Positions 49,926 through 58,252 of a stretch of DNA of 64,000 bases are shown here, piece by piece (the stretch's first letter is position 1; each line of letters begins with the position of its first letter). The stretch is taken from assembly GCF_014784055.1 (NCBI RefSeq), contig NZ_CP061813.1, forward strand, positions 1,932,001 through 1,996,000, read 5' to 3'. A model generated the notes under the pieces. That model made no database searches, had not been told where the DNA came from, and worked only from the letters and a program-made list of their open reading frames with translations. The stretch is from Polaribacter haliotis. GTDB lineage: Bacteria; Bacteroidota; Bacteroidia; Flavobacteriales; Flavobacteriaceae. A program made the position numbers and the translations under genes.

Positions 49926-50978
49926 CTATTTCTCTTCGTTAAAGTACACTTTGTAATACTTCATTTTTTTCTCTTCATCATAACCTCTTTCTAAATATTC
50001 TGAAGCCGCTTCTGGTGCATCTACATCTAATTTAATAACAATGTTTGTATCGAGTTTTATTTCGGTTTTTAGTTTACTTTTTTCTTTCTTTAAAACAACT
50101 CCAGAAACATCGAAATTATTACGAATTAACACATCGTTTAAGTTTTCGAAGTGCTTTTTATAATCGTCGAACTGTTCTTTGTGTTTTTCGTCTGTAAAAA
50201 CTTCGTCTTTAAAAGTAGCATAATCTACAGATTCGTTTTCTTTAAAATAATCGACTGTATTTGCTAAGAAGTTTCCTTGCTGTTGCATACCTAATTCTGG
50301 CTTAATTACTTCCTCCGAAAATTCTTTACACATTTCTAAATAACTCTGTGTGTGCGAATTATAATCGTCTGCCAATTTTACACTTAAGAAGTTTTTAACC
50401 CAATATTGTGCATCGTAATTGTTATTATCTACAGAAAAAACTACAGTTCCTTCTGCGTCTGATGTATTTAGAATTAAACATCCTTTGTCTAATCTTTTTG
50501 TTGAAATTCCTTTCTGAACGACAACATCGAAACTTTCATTATCATCTAAATATGTTTGAAAGAAATCTACTTTATTCTCAATTTTAAAAACACCCACTGC
50601 TTCTGTTAAAACATCTTTATATTCTATTCCTTCTATAAAAACAACAAGTACGTCTCCTGTTTTTATTTGTGCGGAATTCGATTGTTCAAATAAATGGTTT
50701 ACAATGTTTTTAGAATGTTCTACAAAAGAAGCTTCTTCCTTAAATACTTCTGATGCGTAATTATTTAGTTCGTTTAAGCGTACATCTGCATGATTTGTAA
50801 AACGATAACTTTGCGTTAAACTTCCAAATGGTTTTAACAGAAAGTTTTTCATTAAATCGTAGCTTTCTTGATCGAAACGAATTAAATCTTCAGAAAAAGC
50901 ATTCTGACCACTATTAAATTTATTTGCTACTTTATGAAGAATACATTTGGTAATTTCTGCGCGTGTTTTTTTAATCAT
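49926..50978 (-). CDS. Nucleoid-associated protein (NdpA-like)
   Basis: A 350-residue cytoplasmic protein of the NdpA/YejK family (PF04245): MIKKTRAEITKCILHKVANKFN and the conserved core IVNHLFEQSNSAQIKTGDVLVVFIEG, AVGVFKIENKVDF, LDKGCLILNTSDAEG, and WVKNFLSVKLADDYNSHTQSYLEMCKEFSEEVI. Escherichia coli YejK binds DNA and nucleoid proteins; the mechanism is unclear. Length about 340-350 is usual in Bacteroidota. Single gene. Confidence 0.9.
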   Translation of the reverse strand: MIKKTRAEITKCILHKVANKFNSGQNAFSEDLIRFDQESYDLMKNFLLKPFGSLTQSYRFTNHADVRLNELNNYASEVFKEEASFVEHSKNIVNHLFEQSNSAQIKTGDVLVVFIEGIEYKDVLTEAVGVFKIENKVDFFQTYLDDNESFDVVVQKGISTKRLDKGCLILNTSDAEGTVVFSVDNNNYDAQYWVKNFLSVKLADDYNSHTQSYLEMCKEFSEEVIKPELGMQQQGNFLANTVDYFKENESVDYATFKDEVFTDEKHKEQFDDYKKHFENLNDVLIRNNFDVSGVVLKKEKSKLKTEIKLDTNIVIKLDVDAPEAASEYLERGYDEEKKMKYYKVYFNEEK

Positions 50979-51071
50979 CTTGTAAAATTGAGAGCGTAAA
51001 AATAGTTGAAGTTTTTAAATAAACGAATTAGTTTCTAAAATTAAAACGCTAAAAGTTCATAAAAAAGTTTA

Positions 51072-51152
51072 GCCCTGATTGAACGGCTTGTTTGAGCTCT
51101 TTTTTGTTTTTTCAACAAAAAAAGCGAGTAGTGAAAGCAGGAAATAGCTGCA
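51072..51152. repeat. Dispersed hairpin repeat, copy 1
   Basis: The core TTGTTTGAGCTC...CAAAAAAAGCGAGT with a following GAAAGC is shared with 58176-58223 elsewhere in the window. The core is itself a hairpin: GAGCTCTTTTTTG pairs with CAAAAAAAGCGAG. It lies in the rnhB-side spacer (50979-51174), which otherwise holds no gene. Confidence 0.55.
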
Positions 51153-51174
51153 AATAAAAAACCTTTTCTTAATT

Positions 51175-51774
51175 TTAAAGCTTTAACTTTAGTTGTTCTG
51201 GTAACAATTTAAACGTTTTTCTGTGGTAATCTGTGGCGCCAAATTCTCTAATTGCATTTCTATGTTCTTTAGTAGGATAACCTTTATTTTTTTCCCAATT
51301 GTACATTGGAAATTCTTGATGAATTTTAGCCATATATTCGTCTCTATATGTTTTCGCCAAGACAGAAGCTGCTGCAATACTTAGGTATTTTGCATCGCCT
51401 TTTACAATGGTTTCGTGTGGAATATCTTTGTAATTTCTAAACTTATTACCATCTACAATAATAAATTCTGGTGTTATTTTTAATGCTTCTATGGAACGAT
51501 GCATTCCTGTAATAGAGGCTTGCAACACATTAATTTCGTCCACTTCTTGTTGCCAAACAAAGGAAACTGCAAAAGCAAGTGCACTTTCTTCGATAATAAT
51601 TCTTATTTCGTCTCTTTTTTTTTCTGATAATTGTTTAGAATCGTTTAAAAAAGGATGTGAAAAATTTTCTGGTAAAATTACTGCTGCAGCTACAACTGGA
51701 CCAGATAAACAACCTCTACCTGCTTCATCTGTACCAGCTTCTAAAGGAAAACCACTGTAATTTAGTTTCAACAT
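51175..51774 (-). CDS. rnhB: Ribonuclease HII
   Basis: A 199-residue cytoplasmic enzyme that cuts RNA in RNA-DNA hybrids and removes single ribonucleotides. Motifs: [22 protein letters not shown] with catalytic Asp and Glu, [12 protein letters not shown], and [36 protein letters not shown] with further acids, and the family ending [12 protein letters not shown]. Length is typical. Single gene, on the minus strand; divergent from the porin gene with 125 bp between. Confidence 0.97.
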   Translation of the reverse strand: MLKLNYSGFPLEAGTDEAGRGCLSGPVVAAAVILPENFSHPFLNDSKQLSEKKRDEIRIIIEESALAFAVSFVWQQEVDEINVLQASITGMHRSIEALKITPEFIIVDGNKFRNYKDIPHETIVKGDAKYLSIAAASVLAKTYRDEYMAKIHQEFPMYNWEKNKGYPTKEHRNAIREFGATDYHRKTFKLLPEQLKLKL

Positions 51775-51873
51775 TTTACAAAGAAAAGAAATCTTTCTCT
51801 TTTAGATTCAACTGAAGAAAATAATTAACAGTTTTCGAAGTAATTATTGGCTATTATTTTCGTTTTATTATTT

Positions 51874-51881
51874 TACATTTG
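51874..51881 (+). promoter_or_regulatory. Putative -7 box of the porin-like gene
   Basis: TACATTTG fits TAnnTTTG, 18 bp before ATG 51900. A TTG at 51847 is 24 bp away, slightly further than the 19-21 bp usual for the -33 element. Confidence 0.4.
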
Positions 51882-51899
51882 TTGTTGCACATTTTTTGT

Positions 51900-53870
51900 A
51901 TGAATAAACAAGCATTTTTCTTTTTTATTAGTCTTTTATTATCAATCAATTCTCTTTTTTCTCAAAGAACTTTGGGAACAGAGTTACGTGTTGGGCAAAA
52001 TGATAATGGTTCTTTTAATAGTAGAGATTCTTTAAACACTGGAGAAATTAATGTTACGCTTTCTGGCAAAACAAAATATACAGATTATAAAATTTTCTCT
52101 CATAAAGGAGATACCACTTATATAGACACTACTTTAAATATTAAAAAAGAATACAAGTTTAATTTTTTAAGAAAAGATCTTTTCGAATTTTTACCTTTTC
52201 ATAATCAAGGACAAACTTTAAACAATTTAGGCTATCGTTTTAATGCCATTAATAGACTACCAGATATTGGTTTTACTGCTAAACAAGTTAGTTATTTAGA
52301 GGTTGAAGATATTGAATATTACGAAGTTCCTACTCCAACTACAGAGATTTTATACAGAACTGGTTTGGAACAAGGGCAGGTTTTGGATGCTTTATTTACA
52401 CTAAATTTTTCTAGAAGATTAAACGTTTCTCTTTCCTACAAAGGTATTAGATCTTTGGGGTCTTATAGACAGGCTTTGGTTAGTAATGGGAATTTTAGAG
52501 GTGCTTTTCATTACAGAACAAAAGAAAACCAATATCAAATTCGTGGACATTTAACTACGCAAGATTTTTTCCATCAAGAAAGTGGTGGTTTGACTGCAGA
52601 ATCATTAGAAAATTTTAAAAATGAAGATCCTAATTTCGAAAACAGAGCTAGATTAGATGTAAATTTAGATGCTACAGAAACAAAATTTGATGGAAATAGA
52701 GTGTATTTAGAACACAGTTATAAATTACTCTCCAGTAAAGATACTGTTAACAACAAAGACTTTAGCAATTTAAAAATTGGTCATATTTTTAATAATGAAA
52801 ATAAAACCTACGATTTTATTCAGGCTTCACTTACTCCAGATTTTTTTGGAGCACAGAATTCCTCTTTACCAAGAAATTCGGAGGTTACAAATAAAATAAC
52901 GAACAATGAACTAAATTTAGAATTCAACTCTAAATACGTTTTAGGAAAGTTTAAAGCAAAAACAAATATTACGCATTATTCTTACGCTTACGATACTATT
53001 TTAAATAGTAAAAGTAATATCAATAAATTAAAATTAGAGGGAAAAGCAATTTCTTTTGGTGCAGATTGGAATGCTAAAATTAAAAACTTTCAATTGAATG
53101 CAGATGCTTCTGTAACTCCAGGCTCTGGAAGACTTTCTGGCAATTACTTAAAAGGTGAAGCTGTGTATGCTAAAGACAGTGTTTTTAGTGCAAAAGGAAC
53201 TTTATTAATTAGCTCTAAATCGCCAAATTTTAATACTCTTTTACACCAAAGTGAATATGACGATTACAATTGGCAAAATGGTAATTTTAGTAATGTAAAT
53301 ACTAGAGATTTAGGTTTTGACTTTGCTTCTAAATGGCTAAATGCTTCGTTGAACTTTACCAATATAGATAATTATACTTATTTTGATGAAGATAGTCAAC
53401 CTCAACAATTTTCTGGACAAATTACTTATTTAAAAGTTAAAGCAAGTCGAGAGTTTACCTACAAAAAGTTTGCTCTAAATAATACGTTAATGTACCAAAA
53501 TGTTAGTAGTGGAAGTTCTGTTTTTAGAGTTCCAGATTTTGTAACAAGAAATACACTTTACTATACAGATTATTGGTTTAAAGGAAAGCCAATGTTGGTA
53601 AATATTGGAGTTACGTTTAAATATTTTACAAAGTATAATGTAAATGCTTACGATCCATTATTATCGGAATTTAGAATACAGAATGATGAGCAAATAGGTT
53701 TCCCAACTTTCGATGTTTTCTTTAATGCACAAGTTCGAAGAACTCGCTTGTATCTAAAGATTGACAATGCGACTTCTAGTTTTTCTAAAAAGAATTATTT
53801 TTCTGCACCAAATTATCCTTACAGAGATTTTGTTATACGTTTTGGATTGGTTTGGAATTGGTTTATTTAA
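51900..53870 (+). CDS. Putative outer-membrane beta-barrel protein (porin-like)
   Basis: A 656-residue protein. The signal peptide is MNKQAFFFFISLLLSINSLFS, which sets the start at ATG 51900, not the ATG at 51879 seven codons upstream. The rest reads as many amphipathic strands: LEFNSKYVLGKFKAKTNITHYSY, GRLSGNYLKGEAVY, NASLNFTNIDNYTYFD, ALNNTLMYQNVSS, TRLYLKIDNATS, ending in the aromatic RFGLVWNWFI typical of outer-membrane barrels. It matches the putative-porin group of Bacteroidota (DUF4289-like). Probably in the outer membrane; substrate unknown. It ends 26 bp before a small membrane protein gene. Confidence 0.85.
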   Translation: MNKQAFFFFISLLLSINSLFSQRTLGTELRVGQNDNGSFNSRDSLNTGEINVTLSGKTKYTDYKIFSHKGDTTYIDTTLNIKKEYKFNFLRKDLFEFLPFHNQGQTLNNLGYRFNAINRLPDIGFTAKQVSYLEVEDIEYYEVPTPTTEILYRTGLEQGQVLDALFTLNFSRRLNVSLSYKGIRSLGSYRQALVSNGNFRGAFHYRTKENQYQIRGHLTTQDFFHQESGGLTAESLENFKNEDPNFENRARLDVNLDATETKFDGNRVYLEHSYKLLSSKDTVNNKDFSNLKIGHIFNNENKTYDFIQASLTPDFFGAQNSSLPRNSEVTNKITNNELNLEFNSKYVLGKFKAKTNITHYSYAYDTILNSKSNINKLKLEGKAISFGADWNAKIKNFQLNADASVTPGSGRLSGNYLKGEAVYAKDSVFSAKGTLLISSKSPNFNTLLHQSEYDDYNWQNGNFSNVNTRDLGFDFASKWLNASLNFTNIDNYTYFDEDSQPQQFSGQITYLKVKASREFTYKKFALNNTLMYQNVSSGSSVFRVPDFVTRNTLYYTDYWFKGKPMLVNIGVTFKYFTKYNVNAYDPLLSEFRIQNDEQIGFPTFDVFFNAQVRRTRLYLKIDNATSSFSKKNYFSAPNYPYRDFVIRFGLVWNWFI

Positions 53871-53896
53871 TACAAAAAACTTTAAACTTCTTAATT

Positions 53897-54142
53897 ATGA
53901 AAAATCAACTTAAAAATAATTGGAAAGTTTTTCTCTTGGCTAGTTTAACTTTAGGTTTGGCTCCTTTTAATCCGCCACATATTTGGGGGAAAATTCAATG
54001 GGCTTTAGGTGGAAATGCTTTTTCTTCTGAAAATGGAATGAATTCCGCAGATTGGTTTGATGTTCTACTTCATGGAACTCCTTGGGTTTTATTACTGATT
54101 TCAATTATTTTAAATCTCTTTTCTTCTAAAGCTAAAAAATAA
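53897..54142 (+). CDS. Small two-helix membrane protein
   Basis: An 81-residue protein: helix VFLLASLTLGLAPFNPPHIWG, then WALGGNAF, MNSADWFDVLLHG, and helix TPWVLLLISIILNLFSS. The frame is open from 53852, but the ATG there lies within the end of the porin gene; ATG 53897 after the porin stop is the natural start. Similar 70-80-residue proteins are conserved in flavobacteria, sometimes named RND-transporter-like, but the name has no basis in sequence. Probably an inner-membrane helper; co-transcribed with the porin-like gene. Confidence 0.7.
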   Translation: MKNQLKNNWKVFLLASLTLGLAPFNPPHIWGKIQWALGGNAFSSENGMNSADWFDVLLHGTPWVLLLISIILNLFSSKAKK

Positions 54143-54176
54143 AATTTATTAAAATTGAAATGTATCTGCCTTAAAA

Positions 54177-54905
54177 TTATGTTTTGGGATCCGTTTTAAA
54201 AACTTTCAAAAGATTCAATAATAGAACACAGAAAATTACCCAAACAAAACCTGCAATAAACCCTCCTAAAATATCTGAAGGGAAATGTACACCTAAATAA
54301 ATTCTACTGACTCCAATGCTTAAAATCAATAGAACTAAAAGTGTAATAATTCCGAATTTGAAGAATTTACGCATATTAAATGTAGCAACTAAATAGATTA
54401 GAAATCCATAAAAAGCCATAGCTGTCATTGCATGTCCACTTGGATAACTTAAAGTTTTTACAGTTACTAAATGCTCTAAAGTTGGTCTTGCTCTATTAAT
54501 TATTTGCTTTAAAATTACGTTAGAACTTAAAGCTAAAAGTAATATTAAAGTCAATTGTCCTGCATATTTCCATCTTTTAAAGATTAGATAAAATAATATT
54601 GAACATAAAGAGAAAACTACCAAATACCCTAAAGCATCTCCCACTTCTGTTACAAAAGAAAAATAGTTTGTTAGAGCCGGATTTCTAAAAGAAATTATAT
54701 ACTCCGTAATTTTCGAATCAAATGTTCCTAATAATTCTGTTTGTAGACTTTCCGTAAGTTCCACAAAGAGTTTTATTCCAGAAATAACAATAATTAAAGC
54801 AATTAAAACTGTAATGGCATAAGGTAATTTTTCGTCGTATTTTGTGAGTTTTTTAGATAAAAATTCTCTAGACTTATCAATTACAAGTATAATCTCTTTT
54901 TGCAT
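54177..54905 (-). CDS. PAP2-family membrane phosphatase
   Basis: A 242-residue integral membrane protein of the PAP2 type, with about five or six helices. The three phosphatase motifs are complete: KQIINRARP (K-x6-RP), YPSGHAM (PSGH), and SRIYLGVHFPSDILGG (SR-x5-H-x3-D). It removes phosphate from a lipid such as phosphatidic acid, undecaprenyl pyrophosphate or phosphatidylglycerophosphate; which one cannot be told. A long N-terminal part (residues 1-60) precedes the core. Single gene downstream of the GNAT/NhaC pair on the same strand, 48 bp away. Confidence 0.93.
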   Translation of the reverse strand: MQKEIILVIDKSREFLSKKLTKYDEKLPYAITVLIALIIVISGIKLFVELTESLQTELLGTFDSKITEYIISFRNPALTNYFSFVTEVGDALGYLVVFSLCSILFYLIFKRWKYAGQLTLILLLALSSNVILKQIINRARPTLEHLVTVKTLSYPSGHAMTAMAFYGFLIYLVATFNMRKFFKFGIITLLVLLILSIGVSRIYLGVHFPSDILGGFIAGFVWVIFCVLLLNLLKVFKTDPKT

Positions 54906-54953
54906 AATTTAATTCTGAATGAAATTTGAATCAAGAAATTTTAAACACTATTA

Positions 54954-55400
54954 TTATAAGTCTTTTTGCATGACTGGTAAAAAACGACCAGCTATAGAAC
55001 TCTCTATTTTATTTATTTTATAAAATCCTTGCGATTTATAAAAAGGGACTGCATTTGGGTCTGCCAATAAAATCATTTTTTTTGAATCTAAAGACTTCGC
55101 TTTTTCAAATGAATGTGTTAATAATTGTTTTCCAATTCCTCGATTTACAAAGTTAGGCAACACAAATAGCATCTCTAACTCAATCGAATTTTCTTTTGGC
55201 TTATTTAAAAAGTAAAATCCTGCAATTTTAGTATCAACCATAAATTTATAAATAATTTCTTTAGAAATTATTGTTGAAGTTACTGTTAAATCTTCTCGCC
55301 AACTTTCTATTAACTCATTAGAATAACCCCAAATAGCTTTGGATTTTAATGCAATTTCTGTGAGTTGTTTTGCGTCTGAAAGTGTTGCTTTAACAAGCAT
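54954..55400 (-). CDS. GNAT-family N-acetyltransferase
   Basis: A 148-residue protein with the GNAT fold: MLVKATLSDAKQLTEIALKSK, strand FMVDTKIAGFYFLNKP, the acetyl-CoA motif LFVLPNFVNRGIGKQLLTHSFEKA (N-R-G-I-G-K), and KMILLADPNAVPFYKSQGFYKINKIES. Length complete. It transfers acetyl to an unknown amine. Its ATG is 1 bp after the stop of nhaC on the same strand, so the two are translated from one message; a functional link is unclear. Confidence 0.92.
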   Translation of the reverse strand: MLVKATLSDAKQLTEIALKSKAIWGYSNELIESWREDLTVTSTIISKEIIYKFMVDTKIAGFYFLNKPKENSIELEMLFVLPNFVNRGIGKQLLTHSFEKAKSLDSKKMILLADPNAVPFYKSQGFYKINKIESSIAGRFLPVMQKDL

Positions 55401-55401
55401 T

Positions 55402-56871
55402 TTATTTCTTTACCAACTGTCTAATTTTAATATTTAAAGCTGCAAATAACAAAGTCGTAAACGGACTTAAATAATTAAAAATAGCATACACAAAATAATC
55501 TGCAACAGAAACCCCTAAAACGCTACTTTGGTAAGCACCACAAGTATTCCAAGGAATTAAAACCGAAGTTACAGTTCCAGAATCTTCTAAAGTTCTACTT
55601 AAATTTTCTGGAGCTAAACCTTTATCTTCATACGCTTTTTTAAACATTTTACCTGGAATTACAATTGCCAAATATTGGTCGGATGCTATTGCATTTAAGC
55701 CTAAACAACTTACAACTGTACTTGCAAACAAACCAAAAACCGAGCTTGCAACAGATAATAAACTCTTTGTAATTTTTGCCAATGCTCCAATTGCATCCAT
55801 AATACCACCAAAAACCATGGCACAGATTATTAGTAAAATTGTCCAAATCATTCCATTCATTCCACCAGAAGAAAATAATTCTGATAATTTCTCATCATCA
55901 GTTTCAATATTTGTATCTGTTAAAATGGAATTAATTATTGAAGAAAACTTAGAGTCAGATAGACTTGCTAACACATCTCCTTGAAAAATAAATGCAAAAA
56001 CTGCAGCTAAAACAACTCCAGTTCCTAATGCAATTAATGGTTTTGTTTTCATTAAAATCATTGCAATTACAATTCCTGGAACTAAAAATAACCAAGGCGA
56101 AATATGAAACGTATTATCAATTGAAGCTAATAAATTACTAATATCTGCACTTCCTGTAGTATCTATATTTCCACTAATAATTGCAAATACAATTAACGTA
56201 ATTATAATTGTTGGCACTGTTGTAATTGCCATATATTTTATGTGCGTAAACAAATCTGTACCAGCCATTGCTGGCGCTAAATTTGTAGTATCTGAAAGTG
56301 GAGACATTTTATCGCCAAAATAGGCTCCTGAAATTACGGCTCCAGCAATCATTCCTGGTGCAATTCCTAAAGCGCTTCCAATACCTACTAATGCAATACC
56401 AACTGTAGCAGAAGTTGTCCAAGAACTTCCTGTTGCAATCGAAATTATTGCTGCAATTATTACAGATGCTGGTAAAAATATTTCCGGACTTAAAACTTGT
56501 AATCCATAATAAACCATAGCTGGAATAATTCCACTTACGAGCCAAGTTCCTGCTAATGCTCCTACTAAAAAAAGAATCATAATTGGTACAAAAACGCTTT
56601 TCCAGTTTTCCCAAACTTCTGCAATCATTCTCGAAAAAGACACTTTATTAAAAAAGCCAACAGCTGCTGCAACTATACCTCCCATTAATAAAATGTACTG
56701 ATTTGTATAACCTCCTAACCACTCTTGTCCTTCCACAAAAAAAATATTATATGCAAGTAAACACATTAATATTACCACAGGAATTAAAGATTCTAAAAGA
56801 TTTAACTCTTTGTTTTCTATAATTTTTTGATCTTCAATATTTATTTCTGAAAGATTTTTTTCGTCTGGCAT
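55402..56871 (-). CDS. nhaC: NhaC-family Na+/H+ antiporter
   Basis: A 489-residue inner-membrane protein with about 11-12 helices. Family marks are GGIVAAAVGFFNKVSF, IIAAIISIATGSSWTTSATVGIALVGIG, GAVISGAYFGDKMSPLSDTTNLAPAMAGTDLFTHIKYM with the conserved acidic and polar residues, and later SDQYLAIVIPGKMFKKAY and SVLIPWNTCGAY. The charged extra-helix N-terminus (MPDEKNLSEINIEDQK) is typical of the family in Bacteroidota. Exchanges Na+ for H+, which fits a sodium-based marine bacterium with an nqr pump in the same window. Confidence 0.94.
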   Translation of the reverse strand: MPDEKNLSEINIEDQKIIENKELNLLESLIPVVILMCLLAYNIFFVEGQEWLGGYTNQYILLMGGIVAAAVGFFNKVSFSRMIAEVWENWKSVFVPIMILFLVGALAGTWLVSGIIPAMVYYGLQVLSPEIFLPASVIIAAIISIATGSSWTTSATVGIALVGIGSALGIAPGMIAGAVISGAYFGDKMSPLSDTTNLAPAMAGTDLFTHIKYMAITTVPTIIITLIVFAIISGNIDTTGSADISNLLASIDNTFHISPWLFLVPGIVIAMILMKTKPLIALGTGVVLAAVFAFIFQGDVLASLSDSKFSSIINSILTDTNIETDDEKLSELFSSGGMNGMIWTILLIICAMVFGGIMDAIGALAKITKSLLSVASSVFGLFASTVVSCLGLNAIASDQYLAIVIPGKMFKKAYEDKGLAPENLSRTLEDSGTVTSVLIPWNTCGAYQSSVLGVSVADYFVYAIFNYLSPFTTLLFAALNIKIRQLVKK

Positions 56872-56950
56872 TTTATAAATTTTTGTACTGTAATGTTACG
56901 ATTTTAGAAGAAGTTATGCAAATTGATTTGGTTACACTATTTTTACGTTT

Positions 56951-57973
56951 ATGGATTCATTAACGCAAATTGTTTTAGGTGCTGCTTGTGGCGAAATTAT
57001 TCTCGGTAAAAAAATTGGAAATAAAGCTTTATTGTTTGGCGCAATTGGAGGTACAATTCCAGATTTAGATGTTTTTATTGGTGGACTTTTGTATGATAAT
57101 GAAATTAATGCGATGGTTTTTCATCGTGGTTTTATGCACTCTATTTTATTTTCAATCTTGGGTGCTTTTCTCTTTGGTTGGATAACTCATAAACTCTACA
57201 ATACTGGAAAAAGGTTAAATTCTACCACTCAAAAAGATTGGATTTGGTTATTCTTTGTATCACTTTTTACGCATCCTATTTTAGATTGTTTTACGCCTTA
57301 TGGAACACAACTTTTTGCTCCTTTTTCTGATTATAGAATTGCTTTTAATAATATTTCTGTTGTTGATCCTTTATATACACTACCTTTTTTAATCTGTTTA
57401 ATTGTGGTTTTATTTCTGAAAAGAACAAATTCGAAAAGATTAAAATGGACTAAAGCAGGAATTTATATTAGTTCTGCTTACATGATTTTTACAATTGGTA
57501 ATAAATTATATATCGATGCTGTTTTTGAGAAATCTTTTGAAAAAGCTGGAGTTTCTTACAATCGTTTTTCTGCACAACCAACTATTTTGAATAATATTTT
57601 ATGGTATGCAGTTGCAGAAACTGAAGACAAATATCATCTTACTTTTTATTCTCTTTTTGATAAAAGTAAAACTGCAGAAAAAATAATTACAGTTGATAAA
57701 CAGCACAATTTAATAGATATGAATGACGAAAATCTACAAAAATTGGCTTGGTTTAGTAATGGTTATTACAATGTTTACAAAAAGGAAAAAATTGGGACTT
57801 ATAAATATACAGATTTACGTTACCCAATGTTAAACCCTGATGATATAAATACATCTGTTTTTAATTTTACTGTTTTTTACGAAAATGAAGAATGGGATAT
57901 TTTACCTTTTAATGGAAGCCCTCCAAGCAAAGAAGATTTTGCAAAGTTTACAGAACGTTTTTGGGGGATTTAA
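56951..57973 (+). CDS. YdjM-like membrane metal-dependent hydrolase
   Basis: A 340-residue membrane protein of the YdjM family (PF04307). The N-terminal signature is complete: MDSLTQIVLGAACGEIILGKKIGNKALLFGAIGGTIPDLD, then HRGFMHSILFSILGAFLFGW and the histidine LFTHPILDCFTPYGTQL; these His and Asp residues resemble a metal-binding site. Four or five helices follow, then a soluble part (residues about 185-340, including DGVYKYTDLRYP-like KIGTYKYTDLRYPML). The family is called metal-dependent hydrolase, but the reaction is not known. A single gene, divergent from nhaC. Confidence 0.92.
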   Translation: MDSLTQIVLGAACGEIILGKKIGNKALLFGAIGGTIPDLDVFIGGLLYDNEINAMVFHRGFMHSILFSILGAFLFGWITHKLYNTGKRLNSTTQKDWIWLFFVSLFTHPILDCFTPYGTQLFAPFSDYRIAFNNISVVDPLYTLPFLICLIVVLFLKRTNSKRLKWTKAGIYISSAYMIFTIGNKLYIDAVFEKSFEKAGVSYNRFSAQPTILNNILWYAVAETEDKYHLTFYSLFDKSKTAEKIITVDKQHNLIDMNDENLQKLAWFSNGYYNVYKKEKIGTYKYTDLRYPMLNPDDINTSVFNFTVFYENEEWDILPFNGSPPSKEDFAKFTERFWGI

Positions 57974-57982
57974 ATCTATAAA

Positions 57983-58107
57983 TGTCATTTCGACCTTGTG
58001 GAGAAATCTAAAATTTTTTAATATCAGATTTCTCAATTCCACTTATTTGCTTCGCAAGCTACTTTCAATTAAAATAACTTTTAATTTCAGTAATATTCGA
58101 AATGACA
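57983..58107. repeat. 125-bp inverted repeat between YdjM-like and MegL-like genes
   Basis: Outer arms TGTCATTTCGA (57983-57993) and TCGAAATGACA (58097-58107) are exact inverted copies. Inner arms GAGAAATCT (58001-58009) and AGATTTCTC (58026-58034) form a second stem. Elements opening with TGTCATTTCGA and containing GAGAAATCT are a dispersed noncoding repeat of flavobacterial genomes, from memory. No protein is encoded. Confidence 0.65.
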
Positions 58108-58134
58108 AATAATTCTTATACCTAATTTTTAAAA

Positions 58135-58245
58135 CTTCCTTTTCGGCTTTGCAATTCGCGTTAAGGATAGAGCAATTGTTTGAGCTCTTTTTTGTTTTTC
58201 ACAAAAAAAGCGAGTGCGAAAGCCTGACCTGAAAGGGAACGCCCA
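58135..58245. repeat. Dispersed hairpin repeat, copy 2
   Basis: Shares with 51072-51152 the core TTGTTTGAGCTC...CAAAAAAAGCGAGT and a trailing GAAAGC. In this copy an outer stem is also seen: CCTTTTCGGCTTTGC near 58139 pairs imperfectly with GCGAAAGCCTGACCTGAAAGG near 58216. Adjacent to the other inverted repeat, so the spacer 57974-58252 is made almost wholly of two repeat elements. Confidence 0.6.
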
Positions 58246-58252
58246 AATAATT

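Noticed and set aside
57885..58112. A plus-strand open frame of 75 codons overlapping the YdjM-like gene end
   Set aside because: It overlaps the real gene in another frame and then runs through a noncoding inverted repeat; no family pattern.
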